Shown: positions 39,453-45,314 of the stretch, piece by piece
Layout: each line of letters opens with the position of its first letter
Numbering within the stretch: the first letter of the stretch is position 1
DNA from: a virus
DNA: 45,314 nucleotides
Strand: one strand, 5' to 3'
IMG/VR virus record: IMGVR_UViG_3300048837_002319
Location: 1-45,314 of that record
Program-made: the position numbers and the translations under genes
Notes under the pieces: generated by a model
Databases searched by the model: none
What the model saw: only the letters and a program-made list of their open reading frames with translations
What the model was told of the DNA's origin: nothing

Positions 39453-39950
39453 ATGGACCTCCCAACGCTTACGCCGATCAAGACCCTGTCGCTCTGGCAG
39501 CCATGGGCCTCGCTGATTATGGCGGGCTTCAAGCTTCACGAGACCCGCCACTGGTCGACCACGCACCGTGGCCCGCTGGCCATCCACGCCGCCAAGACCA
39601 TCGACCGCGTCGGCGCGCCGGCCCACCTCTGCGCGGTCGTGCTCGGCCGCGACTGGTGGGACACCCTGCCGGCCGGCGCGCTGCTCGGCGTCGCCGACCT
39701 CACCGGCGTCTTTCGAACCGAGCGGGTCCGCCGCGACCTGACCGCCGCCGACAGGGTCGCTGGCAACTTCGGGCCGGACCGTTTCGCCTGGCGTCTCGAC
39801 GGTGCGCGCGAGCTCGCCGAGCCGATCCCCATGGCCGGCCGCCAGCGCCTCTTCGACTGGACGCCGCCGCCCGACCTCGAGGCGCGGCTCGGCCCGCCCG
39901 TCGATCACCACGACGCCTGCCGGCGTCTCGGATTTCTGAGGGCCGCATGA
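39453..39950 (+). CDS. ASCH-domain protein
   Basis: 165 residues. LSLWQPWASLIMAGFKLHETRHWSTTHRGPLAIHAAK at about 12-48 is a clear ASCH domain; a beta-rich rest includes LLGVADLTGVFRTE. ASCH domains bind or act on RNA, and some relatives remove acetyl groups from modified cytidine; activity here is unproven. AGGTG lies 7 bases before the ATG. Follows the large hairpin. Confidence 0.8.
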   Translation: MDLPTLTPIKTLSLWQPWASLIMAGFKLHETRHWSTTHRGPLAIHAAKTIDRVGAPAHLCAVVLGRDWWDTLPAGALLGVADLTGVFRTERVRRDLTAADRVAGNFGPDRFAWRLDGARELAEPIPMAGRQRLFDWTPPPDLEARLGPPVDHHDACRRLGFLRAA

Positions 39951-40213
39951 TGCCCGACCGCACCAAGACCGCCATGACACCCGCGCAAACCGAGCAGCTG
40001 CTCGGCCTGTTCGCCGCCGGCGCGCTGTCCCGTGAGACCGGCGTCGGGCCCTACGCGCTGAAGGCCTGCAACCCGAACGTCATCGGCATCCTGCGCGACA
40101 AGGGCTTGGCCGACAGCCGCGTCGTCCGTCCCAAGGGCGGCTCCCAATTCACCGCCTACTGGCTGACCGAGGCGGGCGCCGCCAAGGCGCGCGAGCTCGG
40201 AGGTCGCGGCTGA
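39947..40213 (+). CDS. Small winged-helix-like protein
   Basis: 88 residues from ATG 39947 (next codon is also ATG). MTPAQTEQLLGLFAAGALSRETGVGPYALKACNPNVIGILRDKGLADSRVV, then YWLTEAGAAKA, is a helix-turn-helix plus wing layout seen in small transcription regulators. GAGG lies 5-8 bases upstream. Overlaps both neighbours. Confidence 0.6.
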   Translation: MMPDRTKTAMTPAQTEQLLGLFAAGALSRETGVGPYALKACNPNVIGILRDKGLADSRVVRPKGGSQFTAYWLTEAGAAKARELGGRG

Positions 40214-41175
40214 TGGCCGACGGCTCCCGCATCTCCTGGACGGACGCGACCTGGAACCCGATCACGGGCTGCAGCGTGATCTCGCCCGGCTGCACGAACT
40301 GCTACGCGATGAAGGCAGCGGGGACGCGGCTGCGCGCCCACCCCAGCCGCGCCGGCCTGACGATCCCCACTAAGGCAGGGCCGGTCTGGAATGGACAGGT
40401 TCGCTTGAACGAGGACTGGCTTACCCAGCCCCTGCGCTGGCGCCGCCCGCGCAAGATCTTCGTCTGCGCCCACGGCGACCTGTTCCACGAGAGCGTTCCC
40501 GACGAGTGGATCGACCGGGTGTTTGCGGTCATGTCGCTATCGCCGCAGCACACCTACCAGGTGCTGACCAAGCGGTCGGCGCGGATGCGGCAATACATGG
40601 ACCGCCTGTCGAAAGGCTGGGTCCTGCGTCTCTCGCGCGCGATCAACGAAATCGGCGGAGCCGCGATCCGCGCGGCGAACGCGCCGGGCCGCCCCGCGCC
40701 GAAGTGGCCCCTCCCCAACGTTTGGCTGGGCGTCAGCGCCGAGGACCAGGCCCGCGCCGACGAACGCGTCGGCGAGCTTCTGGCCACTCCGGCGGCCGTC
40801 CGCTTCCTCTCGGCCGAGCCGCTGCTGGGAGCGATGGATCTGACGCGCTTGGGTCGAGGCCTAGACCATGGAAAGGAAGTCGCCGGTTGTGGCCTGACCG
40901 GGCGAAGGCTTGTTGGCATGCCCGCCCTAGAACCCGTCGCACACGACCTGCCTTGGCACGATCGCGGCCTCGACTGGGTCATCGTCGGCGAAGAGAGCGG
41001 GCCTGGCCGCCGGGAATTGGACTGGGACCACGTCCGCCGGCTGCGCGACGACTGCGCGCTCGCGGGTACGGCTTTCTTCTTCAAACAAGGGTTCGTGGAC
41101 GGCCGGAAGGTCGAGCTGCCCCAGCTGGACGGCGTGGTCCACGACGCCTTCCCCGATTTCAGAGAGGCCGCCTGA
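40213..41175 (+). CDS. DUF5131 family protein (phage Gp37/Gp68-like)
   Basis: 320 residues. Opening SRISWTDATWNPITGCSVISPGCTNCYAMKAAG is the family hallmark, with three Cys in CSVISPGCTNC. Later phrases also fit: QVLTKRSARMRQYM, NVWLGVSAEDQARADERV, RFLSAEPLLG, WVIVGEESGPGRR, FFFKQGF. The family is frequent in phages; the Cys cluster recalls a radical-SAM-like or iron-sulfur site, but the reaction is unknown. Overlaps neighbours. Confidence 0.85.
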   Translation: MADGSRISWTDATWNPITGCSVISPGCTNCYAMKAAGTRLRAHPSRAGLTIPTKAGPVWNGQVRLNEDWLTQPLRWRRPRKIFVCAHGDLFHESVPDEWIDRVFAVMSLSPQHTYQVLTKRSARMRQYMDRLSKGWVLRLSRAINEIGGAAIRAANAPGRPAPKWPLPNVWLGVSAEDQARADERVGELLATPAAVRFLSAEPLLGAMDLTRLGRGLDHGKEVAGCGLTGRRLVGMPALEPVAHDLPWHDRGLDWVIVGEESGPGRRELDWDHVRRLRDDCALAGTAFFFKQGFVDGRKVELPQLDGVVHDAFPDFREAA

Positions 41176-41726
41176 TGTCCTGGGCCGACGAAAGGGTCGC
41201 CGACCTTCGCAAACTCCACCTGGATGGCCTCACCGCCGAGCATATCGCCAGGAAGCTGGGCGGCGTTACGCGGAACGCGGTGATCGGCAAGCTGGCCCGC
41301 CTCGGGCTGGGCAGAAGCGAGGCTGCGCGGGTCGTCGCCGCCACCGTCAACCGGCGCGCCGCCGGCAGCGGAACGACCGGCCCCCGCAAACCGCAGCCGG
41401 TCACGATCGGCGTCGCCGGCAACGGGATGGCGTTCGATCGCGGTCAGGCCAGACCGCCGGCCGAGCCCATGCCGCCGACACCGCCGCCCGCGCCGGCGTC
41501 GCTGAAGCTGAGGATGATCGATCCCGGGTTCGGCGGCTGCCGCTGGCCGATCAGCGATCCGGGACCGGGGCGCGGCGAGGAGATGCGCTTCTGCTGCGCG
41601 CCCAGGCCGGAGGGCGCGATCTACTGCGCCCATCACGCCGAGATCTCGCGGCCCAAGGTCGCTGCCTCCCAGAAGAAGCCGAAGACCGCCAGCGAGCTCG
41701 CCCGGAGCCTTCGGAAATTTGCATGA
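41175..41726 (+). CDS. gcrA: GcrA-family cell-cycle regulator homologue
   Basis: 183 residues. N-terminal DNA-binding domain at 3-45: WADERVADLRKLHLDGLTAEHIARKLGGVTRNAVIGKLARLGLG, with TRNAVIGK the GcrA signature. A Pro-rich linker precedes the C-terminal domain that in GcrA touches sigma70 (CRWPISDPG at 122-130, then Cys140/141, Cys151). In Caulobacter GcrA activates genes at GANTC sites methylated by CcrM. The phage protein may redirect that regulon or fire its own promoters. Overlaps both neighbours. Confidence 0.85.
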   Translation: MSWADERVADLRKLHLDGLTAEHIARKLGGVTRNAVIGKLARLGLGRSEAARVVAATVNRRAAGSGTTGPRKPQPVTIGVAGNGMAFDRGQARPPAEPMPPTPPPAPASLKLRMIDPGFGGCRWPISDPGPGRGEEMRFCCAPRPEGAIYCAHHAEISRPKVAASQKKPKTASELARSLRKFA

Positions 41727-42157
41727 CCCAGGCCGCCCGTCGTCTCGATCGGCAGGATCCGCAGGCTCGTATCGCCGAGCTCGAGGACGAGGTCGCGTGG
41801 CTGCGCAGCGAGCTTGGCCTGCAGCTCCTCGACGAGCGGGCGGTCAGGCTGGCGGCGGCGTTCCGCCTCAGCGTCCAGGAGGCGCGCGCGCTCGAGGCCC
41901 TGGCCGCCATGAAACCCGGCCGTCACCTCTCCGGGCGCCTGCTGCTCGAGCGCATCACCGACGGCGTTGACGATCGGCGCGCGGAGGATCCCGGAAAGCA
42001 GCCGCAGGTCCTTGTCTGGCGCCTGCGCCGGCGCTTGGGCCGGGACGCGGTGATCAACCTGCATGGCTTCGGCTACCGCCTGAGCGACGCCGCGCGCGAG
42101 CGCGTCCAGGCCGTGTTCGACGCGATGCCTGCTAGCCCTCGAGGCCCGCATGACTGA
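41723..42157 (+). CDS. OmpR/PhoB-type DNA-binding protein without receiver
   Basis: 144 residues. A coiled-coil N-terminus (RIAELEDEVAWLRSELG) is followed by a winged helix (VQEARALEALAAMKPGRHLSGRLLLERI; VLVWRLRRRLGRDAVINLHGFGYRLSD), the trans_reg_C pattern without a phosphorylated receiver domain. In the Caulobacterales this shape recalls CtrA's DNA-binding half. It directly follows the GcrA homologue. It could bind phage or host promoters. Confidence 0.75.
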   Translation: MTQAARRLDRQDPQARIAELEDEVAWLRSELGLQLLDERAVRLAAAFRLSVQEARALEALAAMKPGRHLSGRLLLERITDGVDDRRAEDPGKQPQVLVWRLRRRLGRDAVINLHGFGYRLSDAARERVQAVFDAMPASPRGPHD

Positions 42158-43535
42158 GGATTGGAAAGCCGCGGCGGCGGCTGAAGCCCAGGCGTTGTTC
42201 GCCGGCACGTTCAATGTCAACGCTGCGGTCAACTTCGCAGGTCTGACCCCGCGGGCGATCCAGTACCTGAGGGCCGCGCCGGTCCTGCTCGCCGCCAGGC
42301 TGGAACGGCGACAGCTGCAGGCCAGCTTCGAGGGCGGCCGCAAGCTTCGCGACATCATGGCCGACGCGCGCCTTCCCCTGGCCCTGCGCAAGCTGGCGCC
42401 CGCCGCGATCGGCGCGGCCATTCCCACAGTCTTCCGCATGTTCAACAACATGCCGCCGTCGCTGCTCAGCCAGATCATTCCCGACGACGCGCAGCACCAG
42501 CGTCGCTGGCTTTACCTTCTGTTTGAGTGGGGGCGTCGGCGCATGGGCGTGATGGCCAGCGTGGGGCCCGACCATGCCGAGCACCCGTTCTTCTGGGCGG
42601 CCGAGCGCCTCGCGGGCCTGATTGCGGACTACATCGATCCGGCGGAGGTTCGCCGGGTCGCCGACTTCGCCTATGCGCCGGACGTGTTGTTCAATCCCGA
42701 TTGGGGCTGGCGCCGCGCCGTCGAAGCCGCCGGGCAGTGGGAGCGCCGGCGTCAGCGTGTCGCGCTGCAGCGCGTCGTCGTCGTTGACGGGGCTGGCCGG
42801 CGCTATGAAGCCCTTGTGGACGCCATCGCCGGCATCCAGATCCGACACCTATCGCCAGAACAGCGCTTCGACCCGCACGAGGTCCTCGACAAGGGTGGGC
42901 ACGACGACGAGACGACGATCGGCGCGGTGGCTTTCCGCGCGCTGCGCACCGCCGCCGCTCTGCACGACGAGGGCGCGCGCATGGAACACTGCGTCGCCAG
43001 CTACGCCGGCGACGTCGCCAGCGGCGCGGCTCACATCTTTTCGGTGCTGCGCAACGGGCGACCGGTCGCGACGCTCGAGCTCGATCGCACCTATTCGATC
43101 AGTCAGCTGCAGGGTTTCCGGAACCGACCGCCGGCGCCGGATGTCCGCGACGCAGCCGAGGCCTTCTCGCGACTGCTCGGAGGCCAGGTCGCAGAGCCGG
43201 CGCGAGCATACGGCGGCGAGCGCCGTTGGGTCGGCGAGCGCGGGGACGACTTCCCCGTCCAGCGCCAGCTGCAATGGAGGGTCATCGACGCCGCCGACGT
43301 CAGGCTAGAGCTCGGCATTGACTGGGCAGCCCCGCGCGAGGAAGCGGTGGCCATCGTCCCTCGCTGGCCCCGGCCCGAGGTCCGCGAGGCGATCGACCTT
43401 CGCGTGGTCATCGAGCGGGAAGCACGCCGACAGATCGAGCGACACATCAACGAGTTCACAGCGGCCGCGGCCCGGACCGGCCAGCAACTCGAGGCCTTGG
43501 CCCGCGCCATGAACCGGGTGAGGCAGCGCCGGTGA
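42150..43535 (+). CDS. PcfJ-like protein
   Basis: 461 residues. The C-terminal half has the PcfJ phrases: ALHDEGARMEHCVASYAGDVASGAAHIFSVLRNGRPVATLEL then QLQGFRNR. The N-terminal half is helical (AAAAEAQALFAG; LRKLAPAAIGAAIP). PcfJ-like proteins occur on conjugative and phage elements; the role is unclear. The last two-thirds are Arg-rich. It overlaps the previous gene by 8 bases and is the last large gene before the integrase. Confidence 0.7.
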   Translation: MTEDWKAAAAAEAQALFAGTFNVNAAVNFAGLTPRAIQYLRAAPVLLAARLERRQLQASFEGGRKLRDIMADARLPLALRKLAPAAIGAAIPTVFRMFNNMPPSLLSQIIPDDAQHQRRWLYLLFEWGRRRMGVMASVGPDHAEHPFFWAAERLAGLIADYIDPAEVRRVADFAYAPDVLFNPDWGWRRAVEAAGQWERRRQRVALQRVVVVDGAGRRYEALVDAIAGIQIRHLSPEQRFDPHEVLDKGGHDDETTIGAVAFRALRTAAALHDEGARMEHCVASYAGDVASGAAHIFSVLRNGRPVATLELDRTYSISQLQGFRNRPPAPDVRDAAEAFSRLLGGQVAEPARAYGGERRWVGERGDDFPVQRQLQWRVIDAADVRLELGIDWAAPREEAVAIVPRWPRPEVREAIDLRVVIEREARRQIERHINEFTAAAARTGQQLEALARAMNRVRQRR

Positions 43536-43666
43536 CCAAGCCGTTTGCACCGCCCAGGCCCGCCCTCCCCGCGCCGTCTCCGGCGGCGCTGGCGGCCGCG
43601 CGGACGCTGGGCCGGATCCTGGCCGATCGCGAGCTCGCTAGACTCGACTCGCACAAGCGGAGCTGA
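43532..43666 (+). CDS. 44-residue hypothetical protein
   Basis: GTG at 43532 overlaps the PcfJ-like stop and its TGA lies 7 bases before the recombinase ATG. Pro/Ala-rich first half, then an Ala/Arg helix (AAARTLGRILADRELARLDSHKRS). Coupling on both sides is the support. It could be a recombination directionality factor from its position, but nothing in the sequence shows this. Confidence 0.45.
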   Translation: MTKPFAPPRPALPAPSPAALAAARTLGRILADRELARLDSHKRS

Positions 43667-43673
43667 TGCCGTC

Positions 43674-45314
43674 ATGCGCGCCGCCCTCTATGCCCGCTAT
43701 TCCACCGACCAGCAGCGGCTGGCCTCGATCGAGGATCAGCTGAGGGACTGCCGCGCCTATGCCGCGCGGGTCGGCGCCACGATCGTCAGCGAACACCAGG
43801 ACGCGGCGACCTCCGGCGCCACCATGGCCGGCCGGCCCGGACTGCGCGCCCTGCTCGCGGCGGCCGGCGCGGGCCTGATCGACACGGTGATCGCCGAGCA
43901 TTCCGACCGTCTGGCCCGCTCGGGCGCGGACACCTGGGCGATCTTCGAAGACCTGCGCGCGATCGGCGTCTCGATCCACACCGTGGCCGCCGGCGAAGTC
44001 ACCGAGCTGCACACCGGCGTCGCGGCGATCTCCAGCGCGATGCTGCTGGCCGAGGGCGCGCGCAAGACCCGGCGCGGGCTCGAGGGCGTCGTCCGCTCCG
44101 GCCGATCGGGCGGCGGCATCACCTACGGCTACCGGATTCGGCGCGAGCTCGACGGTCGCGGTGAACTGATCCGCGGCCTGCGCGAGGTCGACGAGGAGAA
44201 GGCCGCGGTCGTCGTCGAGATCTTCCGCCGCTACGCCGCAGGCGAGGGACCACGCGCCATCGCGGCCGCGCTCAACACCCGCCAGATCCCCGGCCCGAGC
44301 GGCGGCCCTTGGAACGCCTCGACCATCGCCGGCAACGCCGCTCGCGGGAACGGGGTGATCCACAACGCCCTCTACATCGGCGAGATCGTCTGGGGCCGGC
44401 AGACCTTCCGCAAGGACCGGGCGACCGGGCGCCGGCGGAGTCGACTCAACGACCAGGCCGCCGTGGTGCGCGCAATCGACGAGCAGCTGCGCATCGTTCC
44501 GGCCGATCTCTGGGACAAGGTCCGCGCCCGGTACGCCGAGGCGAGCCGCGAGGGCCGGCCGAAGGGGCCAGGGCGGCCCAAGCGCCTGCTATCGGGCCTG
44601 GTGCGCTGCAGCTGCTGCAGCGGGCGCATGACGCTCAGCGGACCCAAGAGCGCGCTGCGCTGCCAGACCCGCGTCGAGCGCGGCCCGGCGGCCTGCAGCA
44701 ACGGCAAGACACCGGGATATGCCGGTGTCGAGGCCAGGGTCCTGGCGTCGATCGGCGAGCATCTGCTGCATCCGCAGCTAATCGAGGCGGCCGTACAGGG
44801 CTACCACGACCGGATGGCCGAGCGCCGGCGCGGGTCGATCGACCGACGCGCCACGCTGGCGAAGGAGTTGGGGGAGGTTTCGCGCGGGCTCGAGCGCCTG
44901 ATCGACCAGGTGGTCGCCGGGCACCTCGACGGAAAGTCCGTCGGCGAGCGCATTCGCGCATTGGAGGCCCGCCGAGACCAGCTCGAGGCGGACATAGAGG
45001 CGGCCAGATCGGCCGAAGGGCCAGTGGCCCTGCATCCCGGCATCGCCGGGCAATATCGCAAGCTCATCGAGCAGATGCAGCCGCTGCTGCACAGCGACGA
45101 TCCTGCTGATCAGATCGCCAAGCTCGAGGCGACCGAGGCCCTGCGCGCCCTGGTGACGGCGGTGTGGTTCACACCGCTGCCGGTGCATGGGCAGTACAGT
45201 CTGGAGTTGGACGGGGACCTAGCTCCGCTCCTCCGACTGACGTCGGAAGAGCAAGAACTTAGGTTAGGAGTGGTTGCGGGAGCAGGATTTGAACCTGCGA
45301 CCTTCAGGTTATGA
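43674..45314 (+). CDS. Large serine recombinase (integrase)
   Basis: 546 residues from ATG 43674. The resolvase domain begins RAALYARYSTDQQRLASIEDQL with catalytic Ser10; the following SDRLARSG and GARKTRRGLEG are typical. A recombinase domain (AAALNTRQIPGPSGGPWN), a zinc ribbon with four Cys (LVRCSCCSGRM...CQTR..CSN near 311-345) and a C-terminal coiled coil follow, the plan of large serine integrases. The last residues, GAGFEPATFRL, are encoded by the tRNA 3' end. It integrates the prophage at that tRNA gene; the end overlaps it antisense. Confidence 0.92.
   Translation: MRAALYARYSTDQQRLASIEDQLRDCRAYAARVGATIVSEHQDAATSGATMAGRPGLRALLAAAGAGLIDTVIAEHSDRLARSGADTWAIFEDLRAIGVSIHTVAAGEVTELHTGVAAISSAMLLAEGARKTRRGLEGVVRSGRSGGGITYGYRIRRELDGRGELIRGLREVDEEKAAVVVEIFRRYAAGEGPRAIAAALNTRQIPGPSGGPWNASTIAGNAARGNGVIHNALYIGEIVWGRQTFRKDRATGRRRSRLNDQAAVVRAIDEQLRIVPADLWDKVRARYAEASREGRPKGPGRPKRLLSGLVRCSCCSGRMTLSGPKSALRCQTRVERGPAACSNGKTPGYAGVEARVLASIGEHLLHPQLIEAAVQGYHDRMAERRRGSIDRRATLAKELGEVSRGLERLIDQVVAGHLDGKSVGERIRALEARRDQLEADIEAARSAEGPVALHPGIAGQYRKLIEQMQPLLHSDDPADQIAKLEATEALRALVTAVWFTPLPVHGQYSLELDGDLAPLLRLTSEEQELRLGVVAGAGFEPATFRL
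45271..45314 (-). tRNA. 3' part of a tRNA-Met(CAT), likely initiator; attR
   Basis: Reading the minus strand, the last 44 bases run from the CAT anticodon region through the T-arm (GCAGG TTCAAAT CCTGC) to the acceptor strand TCCCGCA, discriminator A and encoded CCA at 45271-45273. The A at position 72 of the acceptor is consistent with an initiator tRNA. The 5' part lies beyond the window. The coding recombinase reads through this antisense, so the site doubles as part of attR. Confidence 0.75.

Overview
The window is nearly all of a tailed (siphovirus-type) prophage in a high-GC alphaproteobacterium, most likely of the Caulobacterales (Caulobacter, Phenylobacterium or Brevundimonas type). 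The host assignment is inferred from GC-rich composition, from phage copies of the alphaproteobacterial regulators GapR and GcrA, and from the 3' part of an initiator-type tRNA-Met at the right edge. That tRNA piece lies antisense inside the end of a large serine recombinase gene and marks the right attachment site (attR). The matching left end is not in the window; the left edge falls at the stop codon of a lysis gene.

Layout. Bases 1-24059 are a leftward (minus-strand) late region, read right to left: terminase small and large subunits, portal, HK97-type prohead protease and capsid, head-tail connectors, tail completion and tube proteins, a G/T tail-chaperone pair that seems to need a -1 frameshift, a 954-residue tape measure, a four-gene tail-tip block in the order found in gene-transfer-agent-like tails, a repetitive tail fibre, and a lysis cassette (two holin-like membrane proteins, an M15 endopeptidase, overlapping i-/o-spanins). 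A foreign-looking cassette (HNH-type protein, ribbon-helix-helix protein with a 14-bp inverted repeat, and a small plus-strand gene) interrupts the head genes at 17.1-18.27 kb. Bases 24168-31765 continue leftward with early/middle genes: a D12-class adenine methylase, a gp74-like HNH nuclease, several micro-proteins, a DUF3164 protein, a tyrosine recombinase, a possible replication initiator and a CII-like regulator.

Bases 32391-34310 form the immunity/switch region. Two divergent control regions (33178-33230 and 34156-34208) are mirror-image copies of one another and share an operator-like dyad. They flank a short segment with an XRE regulator and two small genes; a second XRE gene reads outward on the left and the gapR-led operon outward on the right. 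From 34310 to 45314 a tightly packed rightward operon, mostly joined by ATGA-type overlaps, encodes GapR, three small membrane proteins, an XRE regulator, zinc-ribbon proteins, two ASCH-fold proteins, a J-domain protein, a protein with a striking (RA)n/(LD)n dipeptide tract, a DUF5131 protein, a GcrA homologue, a PhoB-type DNA-binding protein, a PcfJ-like protein and the serine integrase.

How it fits together. The integrase and att site handle lysogeny, and the mirrored operators with two XRE proteins probably set the lysis/lysogeny decision. The rightward operon looks aimed at host physiology: it carries homologues of the host nucleoid and cell-cycle regulators GapR and GcrA plus an OmpR/PhoB-type DNA-binding domain, while an adenine methylase sits beside the terminase. 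No DNA polymerase, helicase or primase is recognisable, so replication probably relies on host machinery. All functions are read from motifs and gene order; no database search was run.
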